Assembly (NCBI GenBank): GCA_934385225.1
Contig: CAKRPQ010000025.1
Coordinates: 1 to 23,142, forward strand
From: an uncultured Eubacteriales bacterium
Lineage (GTDB): Bacteria > Bacillota > Clostridia > Oscillospirales > CAG-272
Direction: 5' to 3'
DNA length: 23,142 bases
Part shown: positions 15,721-23,142 of the stretch, one piece after another
Layout of the letters: each line of letters begins with the position of its first letter
Numbering within the stretch: position 1 is the stretch's first letter
The notes under the pieces: model-generated
What the model was told of the DNA's origin: nothing
Database searches by the model: none
Seen by the model: only the letters and a program-made list of their open reading frames with translations
Program-made: the position numbers and the translations under genes

Positions 15721-18198
15721 ATGCACGTTTACAACTATCGAAAAGGGCTTTCGCTCGGGCGGGTATGCCTTGAAATGAGCCTGAAACCCTTTGTTTTTCT
15801 CGACGACGAATATATTGAAAACATCTGCCGAAAAATGTTTTCCGAATGGAAACCGCTTACGGACAAGGCAAGCTCCGTTGCCGTTATGTTATGGACATCG
15901 GACGGAAGCGAAATTCTCGAATACACGGGCGATCCGAGCGCAAAATTCAATTGGTGCAACCTCATCGGCATAGGAAACCCGCGCACGGAACCGAAAACGG
16001 AGAGAGACTTTGAAGATCTGCACATAAGACCCGTTCCGTACAGCGAACATATGCACGACTTCACATACGCTGACCTGAAAAGGGTCATTTCGACTATAAA
16101 AAGAGTCGGCACGGAAATGACGGGCTTTGACATCTGCGTCATCGAAACATTTGACCCCGGACCCGAATTTGCAAAGTCCGATTTCAAATTTTCGCGTCAC
16201 ACCGAGATCTCCGTCGGGAGCATAATGGGCAAAAATATGTGGATTCACTGTGGAAAAAGGCTTCGCGCCGAGAGCCGCAGATACGCCGCATATCCGAACG
16301 GAATACCCGAAGGCACTCCGTTCGGCGAATTTCTCGGAAAACAATTCACGGCACTCGCGCGCGATGTCGGTTTTGACCGCATATGGCTATCGAACGGCTT
16401 CGGCTTCTCGCTCGAATCATGGAACTGCAAGGGCGAGCTTTTTGACGGAAAACGCTTCGATTTTGCGGGTGCGGAGAATGTCCGTAAAAGCCTCTGCGAA
16501 TTCTGGCGCACGTTTTCCGCCGAGGTCGGGGACACCGTTATCGAAACGCGCGGAAGCAACCTCTCGGCCGCAATGGATATTTCCGCGCACGGCTGTCCGA
16601 TTAACGAAATTTACGGGTACAACATAATAGCACCGCCGAACTCTCCGTGGGCAGCTCTCAACTCGCGGTTCGGACTTGAACTTTGCGGTTTTCTTTCAAG
16701 AATCGCCGCACTCCCGAAAAACGGTTTTCTCTTCCGCTACTACATTCACGATCCCTGGTGGTACAATTCCCCCTGGTTTGACCGATACGGCAGAGTCCCG
16801 CACGACATCTATCTTCCGCTCGCTACGGCGCGCCTCGACGAAAACGGCGAGGTCACAAATCCTGAGGGTGTAAATCTGCTCTCTGCGGACGATTCTTTCG
16901 GCGATATGCCCGAGCGCTGCCCCTACGAGGTAATACCGCACATTCTGACAGCCTACGACGACTGCCCGACTTCATGCGGTATACTCACATGGCTTTATCC
17001 GTTTGAAAGCTACTGCAAAACGGGGCTTCTCGACGATCACCCCGACAGAATTTTTATGGACGACTGGTTTATCGAAAGCGCGATAGACAACGGTCTGCCG
17101 ATAAGCAGCGTAATCTCGGACGGAAATTTCATAAAGGCGGACAAAAAGAAATTCGCGCATACCGTACTTCTCTGCCCCGTCTCCGAAAACGGCTCGGTCG
17201 CCGAAAAATGCGTTTTTGAAGCACTCGAACATAAAATTCCGCTTATACTCTATGGAAGCACTCGTTTCGCATCGGAAAAGCTGCGCTCTCTTCTCGGCGT
17301 CTCACTTGCCGAAAGCGGTCTTGACGGCAAATTTGAGATAAACGAAGATCTGACGCTCGATATTTTCGAAAAAAACGACCTCTCGCGCACTCTGCGTCAC
17401 GCCTCGCTCGTTTCGGACGGAGGTCTTTACGAAATCCCCGTGCGCGCGGACTTCACACGGGCAACGGTAAAAAATGCGGAAGGCTCGCGCGCATATGCAA
17501 CATATAATAACGAAGCAAAAATCGCATGGGTACGCGGGAGCTTCCCGCACGACCCGGATATAAAAGGTTCGCTCCCCGAAAAAACGAAAAACACCGAATA
17601 TTTTCCGTGCGCGTCACTCCTGCGTTCATGTCTCGCTCTTTTCGGTCACAAGCTGTACTACAAAACGGAGTCCTCTTGCGACGAACTTCCCGTTACAGTC
17701 TTTTCGGACTCGGACAAGGGGATTTTTATGACCTCATACTCGAAAAACACTCTTGTAAAAACGTTCATGTCGTCACCGATAGGCGCACCTGTTTGCGTCG
17801 GTGAAGACGCTTTCGTCTATGGGGACGTTTCGGAGACTGTCTCGCCTCGATTCCGCCACGAAAACCTCGCGCTTTTCATAAAGCAGGACAAAAAAACACT
17901 TGTGCGTACGAAATACGAATTTCCCGGCGATTTTATACGCACCGATCGCAGAATAGCGGTTTCGGGGCTTTCGGACGCAAGCGTGACGATAAGGCTTCCC
18001 GCGCCTTTTGCTTACGCTGAATATGAAGAAAACGCGGGGTGGCCGCGAATGGCGAACGCAAAAACAATGAAATATTCGGAGGACGGTCTTTTTGCGACGG
18101 CGGAGCATATAAGCGGCAGGCTCGACATCTGTCTGCAAACCCGCGAAAACAGAGACGAATACATACGGCTCGGATATTTTGACTTCAAAAAACAATAA
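15721..18198 (+). CDS. Uncharacterised 825-residue protein, probable TIM-barrel glycoside-hydrolase-like enzyme
   Basis: I do not recognise a named family. There is no signal peptide or membrane segment, so it should be cytoplasmic. The first 470 residues or so look like a TIM-barrel enzyme. Short hydrophobic strands end in acidic residues: VCLEMSLKPF near the start, DICVIETFDPGPEF (E142), GFDRIWLSNGFGFS and DTVIETRGSN (E275). A very aromatic segment follows, HDPWWYNSPWFDRYGR (343-358). Such Trp/Tyr-rich loops are common in sugar-binding clefts. Residues about 478-545 (HTVLLCPVSENG...KIPLILYG) resemble a Rossmann-like glutaminase-type domain, as in the trimerisation domain of GH42 beta-galactosidases. 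The C-terminal 250 residues look beta-rich. The order barrel, Rossmann-like, beta-domain recalls GH42-type enzymes (inference). E142 and E275 are candidate catalytic acids. The start follows AAAGGAGA by 7 bases. Confidence 0.6.
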   Translation: MHVYNYRKGLSLGRVCLEMSLKPFVFLDDEYIENICRKMFSEWKPLTDKASSVAVMLWTSDGSEILEYTGDPSAKFNWCNLIGIGNPRTEPKTERDFEDLHIRPVPYSEHMHDFTYADLKRVISTIKRVGTEMTGFDICVIETFDPGPEFAKSDFKFSRHTEISVGSIMGKNMWIHCGKRLRAESRRYAAYPNGIPEGTPFGEFLGKQFTALARDVGFDRIWLSNGFGFSLESWNCKGELFDGKRFDFAGAENVRKSLCEFWRTFSAEVGDTVIETRGSNLSAAMDISAHGCPINEIYGYNIIAPPNSPWAALNSRFGLELCGFLSRIAALPKNGFLFRYYIHDPWWYNSPWFDRYGRVPHDIYLPLATARLDENGEVTNPEGVNLLSADDSFGDMPERCPYEVIPHILTAYDDCPTSCGILTWLYPFESYCKTGLLDDHPDRIFMDDWFIESAIDNGLPISSVISDGNFIKADKKKFAHTVLLCPVSENGSVAEKCVFEALEHKIPLILYGSTRFASEKLRSLLGVSLAESGLDGKFEINEDLTLDIFEKNDLSRTLRHASLVSDGGLYEIPVRADFTRATVKNAEGSRAYATYNNEAKIAWVRGSFPHDPDIKGSLPEKTKNTEYFPCASLLRSCLALFGHKLYYKTESSCDELPVTVFSDSDKGIFMTSYSKNTLVKTFMSSPIGAPVCVGEDAFVYGDVSETVSPRFRHENLALFIKQDKKTLVRTKYEFPGDFIRTDRRIAVSGLSDASVTIRLPAPFAYAEYEENAGWPRMANAKTMKYSEDGLFATAEHISGRLDICLQTRENRDEYIRLGYFDFKKQ

Positions 18199-18203
18199 TC
18201 TCG

Positions 18204-18233
18204 GTACGGCGGAAAAAACGCCGTACTTTTTTT
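18204..18233 (+). terminator. Terminator of the 825-residue orphan gene
   Basis: GTACGGCG (18204-18211), a 7-base loop, CGCCGTAC (18219-18226) and seven T form a clean rho-independent terminator just after the stop codon. Confidence 0.95.
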
Positions 18234-18243
18234 CAAAAAACTA

Positions 18244-18272
18244 TTGACAAACGGATAAAAGCAGTGTATAAT
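18244..18272 (+). promoter_or_regulatory. Consensus promoter of ylxM-ffh
   Basis: TTGACA (18244-18249), exactly 17 bases, then TATAAT (18267-18272): both hexamers match the vegetative consensus perfectly, implying high expression unless repressed. Expected start is near 18279, inside the adjacent palindrome. Confidence 0.93.
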
Positions 18273-18274
18273 AT

Positions 18275-18293
18275 GTAAAGCAATTTGCTTTAC
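18275..18293. promoter_or_regulatory. Perfect 19-bp palindrome over the ylxM transcription start
   Basis: GTAAAGCAA (18275-18283), one central T, TTGCTTTAC (18285-18293). It begins two bases after the -10 hexamer. It could be an operator for a dimeric regulator or, as RNA, a short 5'-end hairpin. The one-base centre favours DNA recognition, because an RNA loop would have to open extra pairs. The binder is unknown; YlxM has a helix-turn-helix and is a candidate (inference). Confidence 0.6.
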
Positions 18294-18324
18294 AGAATAA
18301 AAAGCCTTGGATTCGGGTGATATT

Positions 18325-18663
18325 ATGTTTGAAAAAAATCTGAATATCGGCTATCTCCTCGACTTTTACGGTACGCTTTTAAGCGACAGAAAAAAGGAAA
18401 CACTCGACCTTTACTACAACGACGATCTTTCACTTTCGGAAATTGCCGAAATGCTCGGCATATCAAGGCAGGGTGTGCGCGACATCGTAAAAAAAGCAGA
18501 GGACGAACTCATCTTCTTCGAAAGCAGGCTCGGTCTTGCGGGCAAATTCGCCTCGGCAAAAAAACACATCGAAAATATACGCACCGTTTCGGACGCGCTC
18601 GGCGGCTCCGCCGCAGAGGAAATAAAAAAGGAGCTTGACGCTCTTTCGTCCGATCTCGGTTAG
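18325..18663 (+). CDS. ylxM: YlxM-family helix-turn-helix protein (SRP-associated)
   Basis: A small protein of 112 residues, almost always encoded directly before ffh in Firmicutes. Its family is reported to modulate the SRP GTPase. The segment LSLSEIAEMLGISRQGVRDIVKKAEDEL (about residues 35-62) is a sigma-4-like helix-turn-helix, and the N-terminal MFEKNLNIGYLLDFYGTLL is the family opening. The C-terminal third is a predicted helix rich in Lys, Glu and Ala. The start at 18325 follows GGGTGAT. An upstream TTG at 18307 is in frame but lacks a ribosome site and family support. ffh starts 23 bases after the stop. Confidence 0.9.
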   Translation: MFEKNLNIGYLLDFYGTLLSDRKKETLDLYYNDDLSLSEIAEMLGISRQGVRDIVKKAEDELIFFESRLGLAGKFASAKKHIENIRTVSDALGGSAAEEIKKELDALSSDLG

Positions 18664-18686
18664 AATAAGCGCGAAAGGAGCATCGT

Positions 18687-20030
18687 ATGCCGTTTCAGAG
18701 TCTCAGCGAAAAGCTCGCGGGCGCATTCAAAAAATTCAAAAACAAAGGCAAACTCACCGAAGCCGACGTAAAGGCGGGTATGCGCGAGATAAAACTCGCA
18801 CTGCTCGAAGCCGACGTCAACTTCAAGGTCGTAAAGGACTTCATAAACAAAGTTTCGGAGCGTGCCGTCGGCGCAGAGGTTCTCGAAAGCCTCATGCCCG
18901 CACAGCAGGTTGTGAAGATAGTAAACGAGGAGCTTACCGCTCTCATGGGCGGAACGCAAAGCAAGCTCACGATCGCCCCGAAGCCGCCGACAATAGTTAT
19001 GATGGTCGGTCTGCAAGGCGCGGGCAAGACAACTCACGCGGGCAAGCTCGCGGGTCTATACAAAAAGCAGGGCAAGCACCCCCTTCTCGTGGCGTGCGAC
19101 GTTTACCGTCCCGCGGCGATAAAACAGCTTCAAGTTGTAGGCGAAGCACTTGACATTCCCGTCTTTACCCTCGGCGACAAGGAGTCGCCGGTAAAAATCG
19201 CGACGGAGGGCGTCAAGTACGCCGAACAAAAGGGCTACGACATGGTGTTCATCGACACCGCGGGTCGTCTGCACGTCGACGAAAAGCTGATGGAAGAGCT
19301 TAAAGCGATAAAAGAGGCTGTTCACCCGACGGAAATCCTTTTGACAATAGACGCGATGATAGGTCAGGACGCGGTAAACGTCGCCTCGACCTTCAACGAT
19401 ATGCTCGACATCACGGGCGTTATACTCACAAAGCTCGACGGCGACACGCGAGGCGGTGCGGCTCTTTCCGTAAGGCACGTCACGGGCAAGCCGATAAAGT
19501 TCGTCGGAACAGGCGAAAAGCTCGACACGATCGAACCGTTCTACCCCGACAGAATGGCATCGCGAATACTCGGAATGGGCGACGTTCTTTCGCTTATCGA
19601 AAAAGCCGAGCAGGCTTACGACGAGAAAAAGGCGGCGGAGCTTGAAGCAAAGATACGCAAGCAGACGTTCACCCTTGACGACTATCTCGATCAGTTCGCG
19701 CAGATAAAGAAAATGGGGTCGATGGATCAGCTTATCGGTATGATCCCCGGCATAAAGCCCTCACAGTTAAAGGACGCAAAAATCGATGAGAAAATGCTCG
19801 CGCGCACCGAGGCTATCATTCATTCTATGACAAAGACCGAGCGCGAAAAACCCGAAATTATAAACGCGAGTCGCAAAAAGCGCATTGCGGCGGGCAGCGG
19901 CGTCGGTGTCGAAGACGTGAACAAGCTCTTAAAGCAGTTCGACGGCATGCGCAAAATGATGAAGCAGCTTGCGGATATGAATCCGAAAAGACTCGGCAAG
20001 CTCGGCGGCAAGATGAAAATTCCGTTCTAA
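18687..20030 (+). CDS. ffh: Signal recognition particle protein Ffh (SRP54)
   Basis: The GTPase of the signal recognition particle, which binds signal sequences and SRP RNA and delivers ribosomes to FtsY at the membrane. The 447-residue protein has the N domain (1-90), then the G domain with the P-loop GLQGAGKTT at 108-116, the DVYRPAA and DTAGRLHVD motifs, and TKLDGDTRGGAALS. It ends with the methionine-rich M domain (about 330-440), recognisable by DQFAQIKKMGSMDQLIGMIPG, SGVGVEDVNKLLKQF and the RKMMKQL stretch. The ribosome site AAAGGAG is 7 bases ahead. It is part of the ylxM-ffh-rpsP-khpA cluster common in Firmicutes. Confidence 0.98.
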   Translation: MPFQSLSEKLAGAFKKFKNKGKLTEADVKAGMREIKLALLEADVNFKVVKDFINKVSERAVGAEVLESLMPAQQVVKIVNEELTALMGGTQSKLTIAPKPPTIVMMVGLQGAGKTTHAGKLAGLYKKQGKHPLLVACDVYRPAAIKQLQVVGEALDIPVFTLGDKESPVKIATEGVKYAEQKGYDMVFIDTAGRLHVDEKLMEELKAIKEAVHPTEILLTIDAMIGQDAVNVASTFNDMLDITGVILTKLDGDTRGGAALSVRHVTGKPIKFVGTGEKLDTIEPFYPDRMASRILGMGDVLSLIEKAEQAYDEKKAAELEAKIRKQTFTLDDYLDQFAQIKKMGSMDQLIGMIPGIKPSQLKDAKIDEKMLARTEAIIHSMTKTEREKPEIINASRKKRIAAGSGVGVEDVNKLLKQFDGMRKMMKQLADMNPKRLGKLGGKMKIPF

Positions 20031-20083
20031 ACTCAACACGGATTTTTAATAAATATTTATCATATTTTTTGGAGGAACAAAAA

Positions 20084-20329
20084 ATGGCAGTTAAAATCAG
20101 ACTCAGAAGAATCGGTGCAAAGAAGGCTCCCTGTTACAGAGTCGTTGTAGTTGACGGTCGTACAAGAAGAGACGGTCGTTCCATCGAGGAGATCGGTTTC
20201 TACAACCCGCTCACAACCCCCGCCGAGATTAAGATCGACGGCGAAAAGGCTAAGAAGTGGATTGCAAACGGCGCACAGCCCACAGATACCGCGAGAGCAC
20301 TCCTCAAAAAGTCAGGCATAATCGACTGA
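20084..20329 (+). CDS. rpsP: 30S ribosomal protein S16
   Basis: An 81-residue small-subunit protein needed for 30S assembly. The opening MAVKIRLRRIGAKKAPCYRVVV and the segments DGRSIEEIGFYNP and GAQPTDTARALLKKSGI are diagnostic. The start at 20084 follows GGAGG by 8 bases. A TTG five codons earlier lies within the ribosome site and is not used. The 53-base gap after ffh is A/T-rich and has no hairpin, so cotranscription is likely. Confidence 0.98.
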   Translation: MAVKIRLRRIGAKKAPCYRVVVVDGRTRRDGRSIEEIGFYNPLTTPAEIKIDGEKAKKWIANGAQPTDTARALLKKSGIID

Positions 20330-20348
20330 TCCGCGAGGAGAAAGAAAA

Positions 20349-20591
20349 ATGCTGGATTTGAAGGAAGTATTATACGGCATTGCCCGTGCGATCGTTGACA
20401 ATCCCGACGAAGTTACCGTTGTCGAGAACGAAAACGACGAGGGCGGAAACGTCACTCTTACGCTCAGCGTCGCTCCCGACGATATGGGTCTCGTCATCGG
20501 CAGACACGGCAGAATAGCTAAGGCTATCAGAACCGTTATGAAAGCCGCCGCACAGACAGTAAACAAAAGAGTCAACGTTGAAATCCGTTAA
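20349..20591 (+). CDS. khpA: KH-domain RNA-binding protein KhpA (YlqC)
   Basis: An 80-residue single KH-domain protein, usually found after rpsP in Firmicutes. In some species it acts with KhpB in RNA binding and in control of cell division and elongation. The GXXG RNA-contact loop is G51-R-H-G54 in DMGLVIGRHGRIAKAIRTVM, and the family start MLDLKEVLYGIARAIVDNPD is clear. The ribosome site GAGGAG lies 8 bases before the ATG, 19 bases after rpsP. A hairpin follows the stop. Confidence 0.95.
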   Translation: MLDLKEVLYGIARAIVDNPDEVTVVENENDEGGNVTLTLSVAPDDMGLVIGRHGRIAKAIRTVMKAAAQTVNKRVNVEIR

Positions 20592-20601
20592 GGATTCGGA
20601 T

Positions 20602-20625
20602 AAAGGGCGGCAGAGCCGCCCTTTT
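20602..20625 (+). terminator. Terminator-like hairpin after khpA
   Basis: AAAGGGCGGC (20602-20611), a 3-base loop and GCCGCCCTTT form a 10-bp stem, but the tail is only TTTTG. Termination may be partial. No promoter was found between it and the following gene, which starts 12 bases later. Confidence 0.75.
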
Positions 20626-20636
20626 GTCATACAGGA

Positions 20637-21317
20637 ATGAATACAAACAGAACAGAATTTTACGACTGCCTCTCAAAGGGCGAAAAGGCTTTTTTCGACT
20701 TTTGCCTGCAAAATCCCGAAAGTGCCGAAAAAAAGCTGCGCGATGCTTTCTCGGCACTCCGAACGCGTTATGATAATATCACAGCGAAATGCCGACGGGC
20801 AACGGCGGATTATCTTGCCGAAACCGAGAAACTGCGACTTGCGATAAAAGAATTTTCGGACAGCCTCGAAAGGCTCGGCAAAGGTGCGACATGGGCATAT
20901 TCGCCGACGGAAAACGACAAAAAAACGCTTCTTAAACGGTACTACGCGCACATCGGAAAGGTGGGCGAATGTATCTCACGCGCGGCTGTCTTTGTTTCAG
21001 AGATTTGCGACACCTGCGATGACATTCCGCGTTTTGAGGCGGAAAGATCGGACGCAGAACGGAATATTTTGATTTATTCGGAGGCGCGGCACTCGGAAAA
21101 TATGAGCGTAACGGAAGAACTTCCGCCGCACTTTGACGAAAAAGCGGGCGGTGCGATATCTGCGCTCGCCGCGGAGAATGAAAAAGCGGCGGGACGCTAT
21201 GTTTCGGCACTCGAAAAGGCTTTTGACGCACCGAAAAAGGGAAAAAATATGAACATAGGTCTTGCCAAAAAAGCCTGCCTTGCGGCTTGCTCCGAAATAT
21301 CCGCCAAAGCTACATAA
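20637..21317 (+). CDS. Hypothetical helical protein, 226 residues
   Basis: I do not recognise this protein. It has no signal peptide or membrane segment and is rich in Ala, Glu, Lys and Arg. Most of its length should be helical: the stretch from about residue 25 to 85 (ESAEKKLRDAFSALRTRYDN, then AETEKLRLAIKEFSDSLERL) has a heptad-like spacing suggesting a coiled coil. A pair of cysteines occurs in EICDTCDD and two more near the C-terminus (ACLAACSE). The ribosome site is poor: AGGA sits only one or two bases before the ATG. Because it begins just after a hairpin and has no promoter of its own, expression probably depends on read-through from khpA. Reading frame and codon use match the neighbours, so I take it as real. 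Confidence 0.65.
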   Translation: MNTNRTEFYDCLSKGEKAFFDFCLQNPESAEKKLRDAFSALRTRYDNITAKCRRATADYLAETEKLRLAIKEFSDSLERLGKGATWAYSPTENDKKTLLKRYYAHIGKVGECISRAAVFVSEICDTCDDIPRFEAERSDAERNILIYSEARHSENMSVTEELPPHFDEKAGGAISALAAENEKAAGRYVSALEKAFDAPKKGKNMNIGLAKKACLAACSEISAKAT

Positions 21318-21371
21318 AAGACTCGCAAAGCGGCAAAAATACATAAAAATTAAAAGGAAAAAGGTGACAAA

Positions 21372-22331
21372 ATGGAAAACGTAAATATTCGCAAATGCGC
21401 CGTTATCGGGTGTGGCTTCGTCGGATCAACGACGGCTTACACACTCCTTGAAAGCGGTCTTTTCTCGGAAATAGTGCTTATCGACATCGACAGGAAAAAG
21501 GCGACGGGTGAGGCGATGGATCTCGTTCACGGTCTTCCCTTCCTTTCTCCCGTAAGCGTCTACGCGGGCGACTATTCGGACATCTCGGACGCCGCAGTAA
21601 TAATAATTACCGCAGGCGCAAACCAGAAGCCTGGACAGACGAGAACGGATCTTGTAAAAACGAACGTTAAAATATTCCACGGTATCGTCGAAAGCATTGT
21701 AAAATACAACCGCGACGGGCTTCTGCTCGTCGTGACCAACCCCGTCGACATTCTCACCTACGTCACATGGAAGGTTTCGGGCTTCCCGTCAAACCGCGTC
21801 ATAGGTTCGGGAACGGTTCTCGACACGGCAAGGCTCAAATACCTTGTCGGCAGACAGCTCGGCGTTGACCCGCGAAACGTTCACTCGTTTATAATCGGCG
21901 AACACGGCGACAGCGAACTTGCCGTATGGAGCAGTGCGAACGTATCGGGCATTGACCTTGACAAATATTGCGAACAGTCGGCTTGCTGCGCTCTCGATTC
22001 GCTCCACGACATTTACGACGAGGTGAAAAACAGCGCATACCGCATTATCGAAGCAAAAGGCGCAACCTACTACGCGATAGCGCAGGCGGTCAAGCGCATA
22101 TGCACCGCCATTGTCCGCGACGAGAACACAATAATGCCCGTTTCGACCTATCTTGACGGCGAATACGGCCTTCGCGACATCTGTCTCTCAATGCCGAGCA
22201 TAGTCGGTGCGGACGGCGTGAAAAAGGTGATAGAATTCAAGCTCGACGATGACGAGCATGAAAAGCTGATGGCGTCGTCCGAAAAGTTATCGGGCATAAC
22301 CGCGGAGCTTGAAGCGGACGGTCTTATTTAA
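21372..22331 (+). CDS. ldh: L-lactate dehydrogenase
   Basis: This reduces pyruvate to L-lactate with NADH in the cytoplasm, regenerating NAD+ during fermentation. The 319-residue protein has the dinucleotide motif GCGFVG at residues 13-18 and catalytic H178 in IIGEHGDSE. The substrate-specificity loop is GANQKPGQTR: the glutamine at residue 85 marks lactate rather than malate dehydrogenase, which has arginine there. R154 (VLDTARLKYL) contacts the carboxylate. The loop carries Gln where many bacterial enzymes have Glu (PGETR), a mild variation. The ribosome region AAGGAAAAAGGTGACAAA precedes the ATG. The 54-base gap before it holds no clear promoter. Confidence 0.95.
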   Translation: MENVNIRKCAVIGCGFVGSTTAYTLLESGLFSEIVLIDIDRKKATGEAMDLVHGLPFLSPVSVYAGDYSDISDAAVIIITAGANQKPGQTRTDLVKTNVKIFHGIVESIVKYNRDGLLLVVTNPVDILTYVTWKVSGFPSNRVIGSGTVLDTARLKYLVGRQLGVDPRNVHSFIIGEHGDSELAVWSSANVSGIDLDKYCEQSACCALDSLHDIYDEVKNSAYRIIEAKGATYYAIAQAVKRICTAIVRDENTIMPVSTYLDGEYGLRDICLSMPSIVGADGVKKVIEFKLDDDEHEKLMASSEKLSGITAELEADGLI

Positions 22332-22340
22332 CACTTTGCA

Positions 22341-22358
22341 CGGAACATTCCCGTTCCG
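22341..22358. other. Inverted repeat between ldh and the polymerase gene
   Basis: CGGAAC (22341-22346), 6 bases, GTTCCG (22353-22358), with one further A/T pair outside. It could be a hairpin ending the ldh message, although no T-run follows, or a protein site. The Gram-positive LexA box also has GAAC and GTTC arms but with 4 bases between, so this is not a standard SOS box. Confidence 0.4.
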
Positions 22359-22394
22359 TACGGAGAACAGAGTGAAGCGGAGGTGAAACGGCAG

Positions 22395-23142
22395 ATGAAA
22401 AACAGAATGTATGTCGCGATAGACTTAAAATCTTTCTACGCCTCTGTCGAATGTATTCTGCGCGGGCTTGACCCGTTAAAGACAAATCTTGTCGTCGCCG
22501 ACAAGAACCGCACCGAGAAAACTATATGTCTTGCCGTTTCGCCGTCGCTCAAAACCTACGGTATCCCCGGTCGCGCACGTCTTTTTGAAGTCGTACAAAA
22601 AGTCAAAGAAGCCAACGCCGTGCGAAAAAAACTTTCGCCGTCGGGAACTCTCACGGGCGCGTCGTCCGACAGCACCGAGCTTGAAAAGCACCCCGATCTT
22701 GCCGTCGACTACATCATCGCGCCGCCGAAAATGGCGCACTACATGGAAGTCAGCACGAAGATATACGGCATTTACTTAAAATACGTCGCGCCCGAGGACA
22801 TACACGTCTACTCTATCGACGAGGTCTTTATCGACGTGACCGACTACTTAAAAACATACGGCATGAGCGCGCGAGAACTTACGATGAAAATGATCCTCGA
22901 CGTTCTGCGCGAGACGGGAATAACGGCGACGGCAGGCATCGGAACGAATATGTATCTCTGCAAAATAGCGATGGACATTGAAGCAAAGCACATTCCCGCG
23001 GACGAGAACGGCGTGCGCATTGCCGAGCTTGACGAGGAAAGTTACAGACGGAAGCTCTGGTGTCACCGTCCGCTGACGGACTTCTGGCGCGTCGGAAAAG
23101 GGACTGCGAAAAGGCTCGAAGCCGTCGGCATCTACACTATGG
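22395..23142 (+). CDS. Y-family DNA polymerase, UvrX/ImpB-type (3' end outside the window)
   Basis: A translesion DNA polymerase that copies past damaged bases. The frame stays open to the window end, giving 249 residues. The first catalytic motif is AIDLKSFYASVEC with D10 and E19; the second is YSIDEVFID with D142-E143. A lysine in DLKSFYASVE, where DinB has Asp (DMDAFFASVE), and the extended segment between the motifs fit the UvrX/ImpB/MucB branch rather than classical DinB. TAGIGTNMYLCKIAMDIEAK is the palm-to-thumb segment, and WRVGKGTAKRLEAVGI begins the helix-hairpin-helix. The start is 8 bases after GGAGGTGA. It lies 63 bases after ldh, with no recognisable promoter. Confidence 0.9.
   Translation, partial: MKNRMYVAIDLKSFYASVECILRGLDPLKTNLVVADKNRTEKTICLAVSPSLKTYGIPGRARLFEVVQKVKEANAVRKKLSPSGTLTGASSDSTELEKHPDLAVDYIIAPPKMAHYMEVSTKIYGIYLKYVAPEDIHVYSIDEVFIDVTDYLKTYGMSARELTMKMILDVLRETGITATAGIGTNMYLCKIAMDIEAKHIPADENGVRIAELDEESYRRKLWCHRPLTDFWRVGKGTAKRLEAVGIYTM

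Noticed and set aside
22341..22358. Standard SOS (LexA) box before the polymerase
   Set aside because: The arms are right but the spacer is 6 bases instead of 4, so it does not fit the known consensus.
1..23142. CRISPR arrays, tRNA/rRNA genes, transposases or prophage genes
   Set aside because: I looked on both strands and found no repeat-spacer pattern, cloverleaf with a CCA-type end, or mobile-element protein.

Overview
The window reads as a single chromosomal segment from an anaerobic, low-to-mid GC Firmicute of class Clostridia, probably an uncultured gut-type lineage (inference). Supporting signs are type III glutamine synthetase, a T-box leader, strong GGAGG-type ribosome binding sites, an Rrf2/NifS/NifU/MnmA cluster, a ylxM-ffh-rpsP-khpA cluster and L-lactate dehydrogenase. 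Base composition and codon use look uniform. I see no tRNA, rRNA, insertion sequence, CRISPR array or prophage module, so this is mostly core genome.

Layout. (1) Nitrogen block, 1-4623, + strand: the 3' part of glutamine synthetase III, then an ammonium transporter fused to its own PII regulator domain, then an asparagine-specific T-box leader (specifier AAC) controlling asnB. A 15-bp hairpin terminator closes it. (2) Sulfur / Fe-S block, 4812-8893, - strand: cysK, nifS, nifU, mnmA and an Rrf2-family regulator as a tight operon. It runs from one strong promoter carrying two similar inverted repeats, most likely the regulator's own operators. A hairpin at 4764-4797 ends it. (3) Phosphate block, 9051-15629, + strand: a PhoB/PhoP-type box, then pstS, pstC, pstA, pstB, phoU, and the phoB/phoR two-component pair at the end of the same operon, closed by a UUCG-capped terminator. 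(4) A single-gene unit, 15671-18233: an 825-residue cytoplasmic protein I cannot assign to a named family, with its own promoter and terminator. It looks like a TIM-barrel glycoside-hydrolase-type enzyme and is the best candidate here for something undescribed. (5) Protein targeting and translation block, 18244-20625: ylxM, ffh, rpsP, khpA, from a consensus promoter with a perfect 19-bp palindrome at the transcription start. (6) 20637-23142: a helical orphan protein, L-lactate dehydrogenase, and the 5' part of a UvrX/ImpB-type Y-family DNA polymerase cut by the window end.

The first three blocks share a logic: each handles one nutrient (N, S, P) and carries its own sensor next to the genes it would control. 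These are the PII domain and T-box for nitrogen, the Rrf2 protein for sulfur/iron, and PhoU-PhoBR for phosphate.
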